This document shows, one piece after another, positions 33,943 to 42,806 of a stretch of 64,000 nucleotides of DNA. Position numbers and translations under genes: made by a program. Numbering within the stretch: position 1 is the first letter of the stretch; each line of letters starts with the position of its first letter. The notes under the pieces were generated by a model, which was not told where the DNA came from, did not search any database, and saw nothing but the letters and a program-made list of their open reading frames with translations. Source of the DNA: Planomicrobium soli (GTDB lineage: Bacteria; Bacillota; Bacilli; Bacillales_A; Planococcaceae); contig NZ_PYAT01000002.1 of the NCBI RefSeq assembly GCF_003014655.1, positions 186,001 through 250,000 of the forward strand. Reading direction: 5' to 3'.

Positions 33943-35748
33943 TTGAAGAAAAGTTTATTACCACTACTGCTTGCCTTTGTATTAGTACTGGCAGGCTGCG
34001 TGAACACAAAATCCGACGTTGCTGAAGAAAAGGCAACCGACGGAGCGGCTGAAGGCGAAAAGCCGGTCATTGAAATTTTAAGCCAAAGCGCCAATGAAGA
34101 CGATGTAAATATCGTCCGGGACCAATTGGTCAAAAACGGCTTCGACGTCAAATTGAACATTCAGCCGGATTACGGCAGCTTCACTGCACAAAAAGAAGCT
34201 GGAAATTACGACTTGGCTGTATCAAGCTGGACGACGGTTACCGGGAATCCGGACTATGCAGTCCGCGCCCTTTTCAAATCAGACGGTGCCAACAGCATCA
34301 TGGCTGACGAAGAAGTCGATAAACTGATTGACAAGGCCAGCACACAGTCGGCTGATGAATACCAGCAAACGTATAAAGAACTTGAGGAGCGCCTAGTGCT
34401 GGATCAGGCTTATATCGCCCCTCTTTATATTTCTTATAAAACACAAGGCATCAACACTGAAATTTTGAAAGAGGATTCCGTTCGTCTGTCAAAATCCCGC
34501 GCGCTTGCATGGGAACCAATCGACTTTGTCGACCAATCCAAACGCGAAAACGATCCATTTATCGTGTCACAGGAAATTTCAACTTTAACTTCCCTGGATC
34601 CAATCAAAGGAAACGATGGTTCCATCAACCAATTGAACACAAATATGTATGTCCGTCTCGTAAACTTGACTAAAGATGATCAGATTACCGCTGAAGGTTC
34701 TTTGTCCCATAACTTCGCAATGGCGGAAGGAAACTCCGAGTACTACTTCCTTCTCCGTGATGATATCAACTTTGCGAAAATCGACGACCAGCAAGCCGTT
34801 GACACAGGGGAACGCGTTGGCGGCGATGATGTGATCTTCTCGCTCGACCGTGCATCAAATTCGAATTCCGTTCCGGATCACCGCACATACAGCTTGCATG
34901 AACATATCGCTTCAACCGAAACAGTTACGGATCTTGCTGAGCTTGACATCCCTACCGTTGACGGTGGAACTGTAAGAGAAGCTTTAGAGGCAGATCTGCA
35001 AAACGGCATTTCCGAACTGGTTGAAGGTAAAGAAGATGCCAATAATGCTGAAGGGAAATACCAAGTGATCAAACTGACAACCACTGAGCCATTCCCGCAA
35101 GTATTGAATTACCTGGCTCACCAATCAGCAGGGATTGTTTCTAAAAAACAAGTTGAAAGCATTAACACATACGACGTTGAATCATTCGACATCAACAAAG
35201 ATATCCCTTACGGCGACCAAAACACTGTGACGGAAGGCGCGCAGTACGATAACCACTTATATGCAAGCGGACCGTATATCCTTTCTCATAAAAATGATTA
35301 CGAAGCCGTATTCCGCAAAAACCCAGCTTATATGCCGGGAACAGAAAACGAAGCGAAAATCTCGAATGTCACTGTCCGCTTTATCGCAGATCCGGACAGT
35401 GCCCTTTCAGCCCTTCGAAACGGCGAAATTCATTTGAATTACTTGATTCCTGAAACGAAATACAATGTTGTTGAAGACGATCCAAAACTGGCTCTTCAAA
35501 AAATGGAAAGCAACGGCGTGCGCTACATGCTCTTCAATACGAAGGGACGCGAAGTTGCTGAAAGCGAAGACTTGCGAAAAGCAGTGCTTTATTCCATTAA
35601 CCAAGATGAATTCATCAACTATTATCAGGGCAATAAAATCAAAGCTGTCTCTACTGTAAGCCCGCTTGTTGATACAGGCAACGAGCTTGTAGCAGATCCT
35701 GCAAAAGTGAAGGAACACTTGAGCAACTACCAGGACAGCAAAAACTAA
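33943..35748 (+). CDS. Circularly permuted family-5 solute-binding lipoprotein
   Basis: A 601-residue lipoprotein (lipobox LAGC, C19). The order of its parts is unusual. Residues 40-195 match what is normally the C-terminal part of SBP_bac_5 (peptide-binding OppA/DppA) proteins: NIVRDQLVKNGFDVKLNI, NYDLAVSSWTTVTGNPDYA, and the ERLVLDQAYIAPLYIS tail. Residues 205 onward match the normal N-terminal lobe: TLTSLDPIKG, FLLRDDINFA, GGDDVIFSLDRA. The protein ends with LRKAVLYSINQDEFIN and DPAKVKEHL, which is normally mid-protein. Start is TTG at 33943 with TTAGGAGGAAC about 10 bases before. Third gene after two permeases. Confidence 0.88.
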   Translation: MKKSLLPLLLAFVLVLAGCVNTKSDVAEEKATDGAAEGEKPVIEILSQSANEDDVNIVRDQLVKNGFDVKLNIQPDYGSFTAQKEAGNYDLAVSSWTTVTGNPDYAVRALFKSDGANSIMADEEVDKLIDKASTQSADEYQQTYKELEERLVLDQAYIAPLYISYKTQGINTEILKEDSVRLSKSRALAWEPIDFVDQSKRENDPFIVSQEISTLTSLDPIKGNDGSINQLNTNMYVRLVNLTKDDQITAEGSLSHNFAMAEGNSEYYFLLRDDINFAKIDDQQAVDTGERVGGDDVIFSLDRASNSNSVPDHRTYSLHEHIASTETVTDLAELDIPTVDGGTVREALEADLQNGISELVEGKEDANNAEGKYQVIKLTTTEPFPQVLNYLAHQSAGIVSKKQVESINTYDVESFDINKDIPYGDQNTVTEGAQYDNHLYASGPYILSHKNDYEAVFRKNPAYMPGTENEAKISNVTVRFIADPDSALSALRNGEIHLNYLIPETKYNVVEDDPKLALQKMESNGVRYMLFNTKGREVAESEDLRKAVLYSINQDEFINYYQGNKIKAVSTVSPLVDTGNELVADPAKVKEHLSNYQDSKN

Positions 35749-35754
35749 ATAGGA

Positions 35755-35793
35755 AAACCGCCCAAGGAAGAAGTTTCCGCGGGCGGTTTTTTT
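35755..35793 (+). terminator. Terminator of peptide importer operon
   Basis: Stem AAACCGCCC / GGGCGGTTT with a 17-base loop that can pair further, then TTTTTTC, starting 7 bases after the stop codon. Confidence 0.9.
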
Positions 35794-35938
35794 CATGTTC
35801 GTTCGTTACTTGCCACTGCTTATGGCATCTAGTCAGGCGTCAGAGAGTGTTGATTTTAATCCGACAAATTTGGAATTGGTTAAAAAAACTGGATGCAGAA
35901 TGCTAATAAGATGAAGAAATCGGCTCATCTTTCTCATC

Positions 35939-36481
35939 CTAGAAAGTAATTCCCTCCTGTTCCTCCACCAACCCGAAAATCCGCTCCACTTCGCCCAGAA
36001 CAAAATTTTCCCGGTGGATGAATAAAAACCCCGCATTCCCCTTCAAGGCAGCTTGGTTTTCGAGCCTGGCCTGAGCCGGTTCAATCCATACAGCCGAGGT
36101 TCCCGGTTCCCATTCATAATTATCCGGTTGGTCGCTGCTCTTTTCTTCGTCCAGTAGCTCACAGAGATAATAATGAGAATCCATTTGAAAATATAGATTC
36201 TTTTCAAAGCAGTCTTTCCGCTTTTCGGTAACAACCCCGATTTTATTTTTAACCTTACAGTTTATGTATCCCGTTTCTTCCGCCACTTCCCGTACAAGTG
36301 CATCCACATAACTTTCCCTTTCTTCCACGCCGCCTCCCGGTAATTCGTAAAATCCTTTTTTAGAATGGACAAGCAAAATCTTCCCGTTCCGGACGATAAT
36401 AGCTCTTGTTGCCGTTCTGCGGATGATTTTTTCTACGCCTTTCAGCCGTTCTATGGTGCCAAGCAGCTTATTAAAATACAT
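35939..36481 (-). CDS. NUDIX hydrolase
   Basis: A 180-residue enzyme with a complete Nudix box, Gx5Ex7REVAEETG, in GGVEERESYVDALVREVAEE. It hydrolyses nucleoside-diphosphate-linked compounds; the substrate cannot be read from sequence. The N-terminal region ERLKGVEKIIRRTATRAIIV and a C-terminal helical tail are ordinary. An excellent GAGGAGG precedes the ATG. It is monocistronic and divergent from the second ECF operon, with 235 bases between. Confidence 0.9.
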   Translation of the reverse strand: MYFNKLLGTIERLKGVEKIIRRTATRAIIVRNGKILLVHSKKGFYELPGGGVEERESYVDALVREVAEETGYINCKVKNKIGVVTEKRKDCFEKNLYFQMDSHYYLCELLDEEKSSDQPDNYEWEPGTSAVWIEPAQARLENQAALKGNAGFLFIHRENFVLGEVERIFGLVEEQEGITF

Positions 36482-36607
36482 AGGAGCCTCCTCAGTTATA
36501 TCGGACTTTTAAAACATATTTTCCTTATACATTCTATGGTAGCATATGGAAGTTAAATGCCATTGTTTTATAATAGAGTTCGCTGCACTTATTCAAAAGA
36601 CAAGTAC

Positions 36608-36633
36608 TTCCGGCCTTCAACCGGAATTTTTTC
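36608..36633 (+). terminator. Orphan terminator-like hairpin upstream of second ECF operon
   Basis: TTCCGG-CCTTCAA-CCGGAA followed by TTTTTTC on the plus strand. There is no plus-strand gene immediately upstream, so it may be a barrier in front of the sigma promoter. Confidence 0.55.
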
Positions 36634-36657
36634 TAGCAGTAATAATTTTATTTTTCA

Positions 36658-36685
36658 TGAACTTTTTCAGCGTTGCTGTGTCTAA
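36658..36685 (+). promoter_or_regulatory. Candidate ECF-type autoregulatory promoter
   Basis: TGAACTTTTT, then TGTCTAA 15 bases after the hexamer, about 30 bases before the sigma start. It resembles Bacillus ECF promoters of the TGAAAC-N16-CGTC type with one change in each element. Use by the gene's own product is inference. Confidence 0.5.
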
Positions 36686-36716
36686 TGTATAACAAGAGAG
36701 AAATGAGGTGTTGGCT

Positions 36717-37235
36717 GTGGACGATATCGAAGTTGCCCGAAAAGCGATTCAAGGGGATGAAGAAGCGTTTGTCGCTTTAATGCAACTACATAAAGAAGCC
36801 TTGCTGCGGACGGCTTTGGCTTTCCTGAAAAATGAACACGATGCGCTCGAAGCCCTGCAAGAAACGACTTACCGGGCGTTCAAGAAAATTCATGCTTTAA
36901 AAGAGCCTGCCTACGCCAAAACGTGGCTGATCCGCATCATGATCAATTATTGCCAGGACCAATTAAAAAAAGACAAACGCTACGCCAGAAATGGACAAGC
37001 TGCAGATTCTTCCGTCTCAGACGATCTGGCACAGCTTGAACTGCAGGAAGCCTTGAACACACTGTCTCCCACCGAACAGCAATTGATTTACATGAAATAT
37101 TTTCAGGACGTCAAAATTAAAGACATCGCAGCCATCGAGAAGATTCCTGAGGGCACCGTGAAATCAAGATTGCACAAAACATTGCGGACGTTGCGCAGGC
37201 ATTTTGAAGGCAAAGGAGAGATTGATCATGTATGA
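36717..37235 (+). CDS. ECF-type RNA polymerase sigma factor
   Basis: About 172 residues. Region 2 includes LQETTYRAFKKIHALKEPAY and KTWLIRIMINYCQDQLKK; region 4 includes LIYMKYFQDVKIKDIAAIE and EGTVKSRLHKTLRTLRR. It fits the SigV/SigX/SigM-like ECF group. GTG at 36717 is chosen since GAGGTG lies six bases upstream; GTG at 36708 is the alternative. The next gene's ATG overlaps the stop by 8 bases. The DUF4179 partner suggests an envelope-stress switch. Confidence 0.9.
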   Translation: MDDIEVARKAIQGDEEAFVALMQLHKEALLRTALAFLKNEHDALEALQETTYRAFKKIHALKEPAYAKTWLIRIMINYCQDQLKKDKRYARNGQAADSSVSDDLAQLELQEALNTLSPTEQQLIYMKYFQDVKIKDIAAIEKIPEGTVKSRLHKTLRTLRRHFEGKGEIDHV

Positions 37236-38562
37236 AAAAGAAGAACAGAAATTGAATGATTTCAAAGACCGCTTGGAACAGGTCCCTCTCCCTTTAGATG
37301 CAGCGGACGGAGCGATCATGCAGGGACTCGAGCGGGCAAAGCGCGAAAAAATGCAAATCTATGCTAATCGAAAACGGACGGTTTGGAGCCTGGCTGCCGC
37401 TGCACTCCTAATTCTCACGTTAGTGACCACAATCCGTGTGTCCCCCGCTTTCGCTAACGCGGTCGCGGCAATTCCGGGACTGGAGAAATTTGTCGAACTG
37501 ATTCAAAACGACAAAGGTTTAAGTGCAGTTTTTGAAAATGAATATTACCAGCCGATCGGCGAATCACAAACAATTGGAAGCGCAACATTGACGATTGATG
37601 GCGTCATTCTGGATGAATCCGGGATGAATATTTTCTATACGATCCAATCGGCGGTTGATATGGATGATATCACCATCCTTGCACCTGTTTTAGAAAATCA
37701 GCAAGAAGTTCCACCTTCCAGCATTTCATTCAATCATCCGATTTCCCAGGAAGATTCACCGAAAATTTATAGAGACATCCTGGGCTTTACGTTTGAAGAA
37801 CCGGCGAGGTTTGAAGATTTGGCATTCACGCTTAATCTGAAAACGAAATTAGACGGCAAAGAGTTCGACTTTTCCGTACCGTTCACAGTGCCCGAGAATG
37901 TAAAACCCAGCGTCACTTATGAGATGAAGGAAGAAGTGGAAGTGGAAGGACAGAAATTCACCATAGAAAACGTGACAATCCATCCGCTGCGTGTCGGCGT
38001 CAAAATCTCATTCGATCCGGCTAACACAAAAAAGATCCTTCAGTTTGAGGATATGCGCCTAGAGGATGAGAACGGAGAAATCTGGAGCTCTATATCAAAC
38101 GGGATTTCGGCGCACGGTGATATCGAAGATGGTGAATTGACTTATTTCCTTCAAAGCAATTACTTTGAAAAGCCGGAAGAACTGTATCTGCGAATCAATA
38201 GAATGCAGGCAGTTGATTTGGAAGATTCCTATTTCCTAGTGGACACTGATAAGGATTTATTGGTCCATAGCCCGAAAGACGGCAAGTTGCAGCTCACCAA
38301 GTCAAGCCGTACTGGATTTGAAATGACTTTAAAACTAGACCAAGAGCAGGACCCCACTTATGGAATTGACAAGAAGGTCTCCGATGCCAACGGTGTACTC
38401 ATGGATTTGCGGCATTCTGGAATATCCGATGGGTATGATGGAGGCGTACAAACCATTGATATTGGGTTTGAGGACAATGGTTATCTTAATCCTGTAAAGG
38501 TAGAATTGTTTTCCTATCCAAACTACATCGATGGTGATGTTAAAATCGAATTAGAAAAATAA
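37228..38562 (+). CDS. DUF4179-type transmembrane anti-sigma factor (long form)
   Basis: A 444-residue protein. A cytoplasmic N-terminus of about 42 residues precedes one membrane helix (VWSLAAAALLILTLVTTI), then a large extracytoplasmic region. That region has the DUF4179 domain near the membrane and DUF5643-like sheets beyond, with repeated VTIHPLRVGVKISF-type strands. The ATG at 37228 has AAAGGAGAG seven bases upstream and overlaps the sigma gene. It is about 120 residues longer than the anti-sigma at 6998, mostly at the C-terminus. Confidence 0.85.
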   Translation: MYEKEEQKLNDFKDRLEQVPLPLDAADGAIMQGLERAKREKMQIYANRKRTVWSLAAAALLILTLVTTIRVSPAFANAVAAIPGLEKFVELIQNDKGLSAVFENEYYQPIGESQTIGSATLTIDGVILDESGMNIFYTIQSAVDMDDITILAPVLENQQEVPPSSISFNHPISQEDSPKIYRDILGFTFEEPARFEDLAFTLNLKTKLDGKEFDFSVPFTVPENVKPSVTYEMKEEVEVEGQKFTIENVTIHPLRVGVKISFDPANTKKILQFEDMRLEDENGEIWSSISNGISAHGDIEDGELTYFLQSNYFEKPEELYLRINRMQAVDLEDSYFLVDTDKDLLVHSPKDGKLQLTKSSRTGFEMTLKLDQEQDPTYGIDKKVSDANGVLMDLRHSGISDGYDGGVQTIDIGFEDNGYLNPVKVELFSYPNYIDGDVKIELEK

Positions 38563-38605
38563 ATGACAGCCTCTTGGTTTACTGAGCCTTACTGGCAAAG
38601 CAAAA

Positions 38606-38656
38606 AAAAGACCTCCCTTTGAGTTTTATCGGCTCCTTGGGGGGATCTTCTTATTT
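38606..38656 (+). terminator. Terminator of second ECF operon
   Basis: Imperfect stem AAGACCTCCCTTTGAG with CTCCTTGGGGGGATCTT, followed by CTTATTT. About 45 bases after the stop. Confidence 0.6.
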
Positions 38657-38754
38657 AGACGGCTATTATACTGACGGTTTGCTGCAACTGTCTGACCTTA
38701 ACACCATCAGGCGATTTTTATTGCTTTCTATTTTCTAAGCGGGCTCAGTGCTCC

Positions 38755-39612
38755 TTAAGCCGAAACGCTGTTTTTTGGTTGTTTCTGATACGAGGTGTCT
38801 CTTCGGAAATTGCCCATGACTTCCATCGTCTCGCTGATGCTGACGAAAGCATTCGGGTCAATTTTCTTGATGAGCGGACGCACATGCGCAAGTTCATAGC
38901 GCGAGATGACAGAATAAAGCACTTTCACTTTGTTTCCTGAATAAGCGCCCTCGCCGTCTGTCACGGTAATGCCCCGCTGCAGATTCTCAAGAAGTTCTTT
39001 TTTGACAGACTCTCCCTTGTTTGTAACTACCATCAAGCTCAGCTTGATGTGGCGGGTATGGATTCGGTCAACGACAAGGCCTGTGATGTAGATTGAAGCC
39101 ATCGTATACATCGCAAGCTCCCATGAAAAGATAAAACCTGAAACAAATACGACAAGGCTGTTCATGCCGAACACCAAAAAGCCAAGTGGGATGTCGCGCT
39201 TCAACGTCAGGAGCAGACCAATTACGTCAAAGCCCCCAGTCGAACCGAAAGCGCGGATGATGAATCCGACGCCAACACCGACAAGCACACCTCCGAATAC
39301 CGACGACAGCAAAGCATCTTCTGTCAGTTTCACTACTGGGATATACAGCATGGCAATCGATGTGACCGCTACCGAATAGATACTATTAAAGATAAAGATT
39401 TTACCGAGTTTCATCCAACCAAGTACTAAGATCGGGATGTTCAAGACAATCAGCCAGATCCCGGCATTGACCGGCGTCATTAAACTGAAAATCATTGCGA
39501 TTCCTGTTATGCCACCAGATAAAATTTCATGCGGCAGTAACAGCATATTGAATGCGAATGCAAGCAGGATTGATCCTGCGAAAATAACAGCAAGGCTGTA
39601 AAATTTGTTCAT
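38755..39612 (-). CDS. YitT family membrane protein (DUF161/DUF2179)
   Basis: A 285-residue membrane protein. The first 195 residues carry about five helices (SLAVIFAGSILLAFAFN, then GGITGIAMIFSL and STGGFDVIG). The last 80 residues form the cytoplasmic DUF2179 domain, with GITVTDGEGAYSG and VLYSVISRYEL. Many Firmicutes have several copies; the transport role is unknown. The ATG at 39612 has ACGGAGAA six bases upstream, so the GTG at 39630 is rejected. Monocistronic. Confidence 0.9.
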   Translation of the reverse strand: MNKFYSLAVIFAGSILLAFAFNMLLLPHEILSGGITGIAMIFSLMTPVNAGIWLIVLNIPILVLGWMKLGKIFIFNSIYSVAVTSIAMLYIPVVKLTEDALLSSVFGGVLVGVGVGFIIRAFGSTGGFDVIGLLLTLKRDIPLGFLVFGMNSLVVFVSGFIFSWELAMYTMASIYITGLVVDRIHTRHIKLSLMVVTNKGESVKKELLENLQRGITVTDGEGAYSGNKVKVLYSVISRYELAHVRPLIKKIDPNAFVSISETMEVMGNFRRDTSYQKQPKNSVSA

Positions 39613-39804
39613 GTTAATTCTCCGTTTCACCTGAATTTATTGCTTTAAAAAAGACCGCACCTATTTTCGCTCGGCCATCTATAGTTTAAGCACAATGCTA
39701 CAGATTATAGGGTATAGACTTAACAGAACGCAAGTTTAAATAACAGGTTTAAAAGAAACTATTTAGTAGAAACATTGCATCTTATTCAAAGATTTGCCTG
39801 AATC
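39613..39804. other. Upstream region of YitT gene
   Basis: About 190 bases, AT-rich, no gene. It would hold the minus-strand promoter of the YitT gene; no clear hexamers. Confidence 0.4.
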
Positions 39805-39851
39805 CAAAAAGGCGTTTCCGCTATCTTCTCTGAGTAGCGAAAACGCCTTTC
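39805..39851 (-). terminator. Terminator of pspA-ydjGHI operon
   Basis: A 16-bp near-perfect stem, AAAGGCGTTTTCGCTA / TAGCGGAAACGCCTTT, with TTTTTGG on the minus strand. About 90 bases after the last stop. Confidence 0.9.
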
Positions 39852-39942
39852 TCTGTCAATTTTCAAAATAGCTTTCAGTATTTTGCAGTTTCCGATAAAA
39901 CGTCTTTGAATCAGGAAAGTGCCTGCTTCAAGAGAATTTCAG

Positions 39943-40929
39943 TTATGCCAGCTTCTGCCCACAGTTCGGGCAGAACTTCGCGCCACTGACTTTCTCGCCG
40001 CAGTTTGGGCAGAAATTCGGCCCTTTGGCATCACCGCTTGCTGTTGGAGCGTCTTGACTGCCGGCATTTTGTTCGCTGCCGGATTCTTTTTGGTTGTTCA
40101 TCATTTCCTTTGCAATGTTCATGCCCATCATCATGCCGGCCATATCGGAAGCGGTGTTGGAGCCAGATGATTTGCCCATCGCATCAGCGACAGAAATCTG
40201 CTGGTATTTTGAGACATCCCCAACCATGCCGATAGAGGCATTTTTGTTGATCATGTCCTGAATTTCCTGCGGGTAGTTGAAGCTCATGATCTGGAAGCCG
40301 GTAACTTTCATGCCATCGTCCATGACTTCCATATTGAGATCATCCAATATCCCTTTGCCGATTTCATGGGCATTCGCCTGCAAGTTGAACATGTTCTGGC
40401 CTTCCTTGGAGATCCATTTCATCAACAGCTGATCGAGTACAGCCGTCAGGCGGATCTTCACTTCCTCCACCAAGTAGCTGTCCCGGACTCCTGCAATCTT
40501 GTCAATCAAGTTCACGTAATCGTTGACCGTAAATTGGAACGTGCCGTTTGCGCGGATCGGCATGCCGCCTGGAAGCCCCGGCGCTGGAATATTGATCGGG
40601 TTTTTTGTGCCCCATCTGACAACAAATTCTTTCGTGTTGACGAAAAGCACTTCGACCCGCATGCCGCTGTTGAAGCCGAAACGGAAGCCTTTCAATGTCG
40701 ACAAGAACGGCACGATTTGCGATTCGATGTCGTAGTCGCCGTCTTCTGTAAATATCCCTTCAACCCGTCCGTTATTCAAAAAGATGGCATCCTGGCCGGG
40801 ACGGATGATTAATCGGCTGCCTTTTTTAATTTCCCGATTTTTCCACTTCCAAAAAATCATATCGTCCCTGAACTCATCCCATTCCACCACATCTGAAAAT
40901 TGATTTCCGAAAAACGCCATACTCTTCAT
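39943..40929 (-). CDS. ydjI: YdjI-like SPFH-domain protein with zinc ribbon
   Basis: A 328-residue protein. The SPFH/band-7-like domain covers about 30-235 (virion-core-like family, with IIWKW..EIKKGSRLIIRPGQ context and FNSGMRVEVLFVNTKEF). A low-complexity Met/Gly/Asn region follows, then a C-terminal zinc ribbon with C307, C310, C320 and C323. B. subtilis has the same gene order pspA-ydjG-ydjH-ydjI, a sigma-W operon for membrane stress; the proteins help anchor PspA at the membrane. Last gene of the operon, 25 bases after ydjH. Confidence 0.9.
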   Translation of the reverse strand: MKSMAFFGNQFSDVVEWDEFRDDMIFWKWKNREIKKGSRLIIRPGQDAIFLNNGRVEGIFTEDGDYDIESQIVPFLSTLKGFRFGFNSGMRVEVLFVNTKEFVVRWGTKNPINIPAPGLPGGMPIRANGTFQFTVNDYVNLIDKIAGVRDSYLVEEVKIRLTAVLDQLLMKWISKEGQNMFNLQANAHEIGKGILDDLNMEVMDDGMKVTGFQIMSFNYPQEIQDMINKNASIGMVGDVSKYQQISVADAMGKSSGSNTASDMAGMMMGMNIAKEMMNNQKESGSEQNAGSQDAPTASGDAKGPNFCPNCGEKVSGAKFCPNCGQKLA

Positions 40930-40953
40930 CCCTTTCTTTTATTCGATTAATCC

Positions 40954-41733
40954 TTAGAAACTGCGGCCGCCTCCGCTGAAGGAGCGGCCACCGGCAGTTG
41001 TTCCACCACCGCCAAAACCGCCACCGCCGCCTTTGTTTTGCGGAACTCTGCGCCGTGATACCGTCTTGTTTCGGAAACGGTCCATTTCGCTCCTGACCCG
41101 GGTGTTGTTCTGGTCAATATATGTCGATGAAGTAGTGGTGACCCGTCCACCGACGCCCGCAAGCATCGAACCGACAACTATGCCGCCGAGCAGCAGTGAT
41201 ACTGCCAAGTGAAACCAAGTCTTTAAGAAAATACTCTCCGGATTGACGCCCGGACGGTATTCCATATAGCGGCTTGATGTCTCCACTGTTTTCCGGAAAG
41301 CGCCGCCGTAGTCGCCGACCCGCAGATTAGGCACAATCCGGTCAAGCACAAGGTCGACCCGGCTGTCGTCAAGTTTTGTTTGGGCTGTGCCGAAGCCAGC
41401 CAAGTATACTTCCCGGCTACCCATATCGATCGTCAGTAAAACCGCATTTTCCTGATTGTTCTCCTCCGCCCACTGGTCAAAAAAATCGCCCATGTATTTT
41501 ACGATTGTATCTCCGCCCGTGGAGTCTGTGGAGAGAAATAGAAAATCGGTGCCTTCTTTTTGGCTATGCTGCGCTGCAAAAGCTTCCAGCTCCGCTATTT
41601 GCGACTCGGTCAAAAGCCCGGCGTTGTCCATGATGTGCTGATCGGTTTGGGCAAATGCAGGCCAGCCTCCGATGGTTATAAAAAACAGCATCAATAATAG
41701 CGCAACCGGCATTTTCAAATTCATCCTTCTCAC
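40954..41733 (-). CDS. ydjH: YdjH-like TPM-domain membrane protein
   Basis: About 259 residues. A signal-like N-terminus (VALLLMLFFITIGG) precedes a TPM domain (about 30-150, DNAGLLTESQIAELEAFAA), then a helix near 173-193 and a Gly/Ser-rich tail ending in GGGRSFSGGGRSF, typical of this family. The start is set at GTG 41733 because the GGGGGTG site is well spaced and it overlaps the ydjG stop (GTGA). An ATG at 41724 is possible. Part of the PspA-linked envelope-stress operon. Confidence 0.88.
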   Translation of the reverse strand: MRRMNLKMPVALLLMLFFITIGGWPAFAQTDQHIMDNAGLLTESQIAELEAFAAQHSQKEGTDFLFLSTDSTGGDTIVKYMGDFFDQWAEENNQENAVLLTIDMGSREVYLAGFGTAQTKLDDSRVDLVLDRIVPNLRVGDYGGAFRKTVETSSRYMEYRPGVNPESIFLKTWFHLAVSLLLGGIVVGSMLAGVGGRVTTTSSTYIDQNNTRVRSEMDRFRNKTVSRRRVPQNKGGGGGFGGGGTTAGGRSFSGGGRSF

Positions 41734-42758
41734 CAAAGAACACCCCCTACCGCATACGAAATAGCTTTCATCACAACAAATGCGGAAGCGGCGATGCCCG
41801 TGAACCAGCCGACAACTTTGGCTTTGCTGATCGGCGGTCTGCCGACCACTTTACCTGTCTGGCCATTCATCGCAAAAGTGTGTTCTTTGTTCTCGAAATC
41901 GTAATAAACCATCCATACCGGAAGCAGCGTATAGTACACCTTGTTTTTCTTAGCCTCAATGTGTTTATCCGTGTAGCTGACAGACGAATAACCCGAAACC
42001 GTTGTACTGATAAACGAGTCGATGTACGGCACGATCTTTGATTGCACACGCGAGAACAAGGCTTCATCGTCATAATCGTATTTCTCCGCAAGAAAACCGG
42101 CAAGGTAAGGCATACGAAAGTCTTTGAGGTCACCATAGTTATAAGGTTCGAGCTTATCCATCAGTTCATCATCCATTTTCTCTGACGCGTCTGCCGGCAC
42201 TTTCAAATAACTGATGTCAATTTCCCGGCGGACGTCGTAAAAATCTGTCTCTGTATAGATGGTGTCCCCGCGCTGGTATTGGCGTATCCGCGTTGCAACT
42301 GCTGCCACATCTGCGGTTCCTTCAATATCATAGAGCCAGAACGGCACATACATCCCGGTCATCTTCTTGATTCGGTCTCCGCTCATAAAGCCCCTCGGTG
42401 TCAGACGGCCATTGCGCGTCCATTTGCGAAATGCGGCGACAGCTTCTTCTTTGCTGACGGTGAAAGGAATCACTTTCGCAGGAGCAAAGTCGCCGGACAG
42501 CCGGTCAGCAAGTACGACCGGTGCCCCACAGAAGCTGCAATGCGTCGCAGTCGTATTTGCTTCTGTCAAAATAACCGCGCCGCAGTTTTCGCAATGGTAC
42601 TCTTTCGCTTCTTCCGGCTCGAACTTCCGCTGGATGTTCGCTTCCGGAAATGTTTCAATATCATCCTGCCTGCCGCAGCTCGGACAGGATAGCTTGCCCG
42701 AATCGCTGTCGAACGCCATGTCTGATCCGCAATTCGGACATTTATATTGAGTGACCAT
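41730..42758 (-). CDS. ydjG: YdjG-like zinc-ribbon membrane protein
   Basis: A 342-residue protein. Two zinc ribbons open it: C7-x2-C10 with C25-x2-C28, and C56-x2-C59 with C74-x2-C77. A beta-rich middle domain follows (KKMTGMYVPFWLYDIEGTAD) and a C-terminal membrane helix near 318-337. B. subtilis YdjG acts with YdjH to bring YdjI and PspA to the membrane. GGAGGGAG precedes the ATG by about 4-5 bases. It overlaps ydjH by four bases. Confidence 0.9.
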   Translation of the reverse strand: MVTQYKCPNCGSDMAFDSDSGKLSCPSCGRQDDIETFPEANIQRKFEPEEAKEYHCENCGAVILTEANTTATHCSFCGAPVVLADRLSGDFAPAKVIPFTVSKEEAVAAFRKWTRNGRLTPRGFMSGDRIKKMTGMYVPFWLYDIEGTADVAAVATRIRQYQRGDTIYTETDFYDVRREIDISYLKVPADASEKMDDELMDKLEPYNYGDLKDFRMPYLAGFLAEKYDYDDEALFSRVQSKIVPYIDSFISTTVSGYSSVSYTDKHIEAKKNKVYYTLLPVWMVYYDFENKEHTFAMNGQTGKVVGRPPISKAKVVGWFTGIAASAFVVMKAISYAVGGVLW

Positions 42759-42806
42759 TCCATCTCCCTCCCTTCACACAGCCCAATACATAGTTCTGGT
42801 CTATAC

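Noticed and set aside
33943..35748. Frameshift or assembly error as cause of the odd domain order in the binding protein
   Set aside because: The reading frame is continuous, starts with a proper lipobox and ends at a terminator, with both halves complete; a true permutation is simpler.
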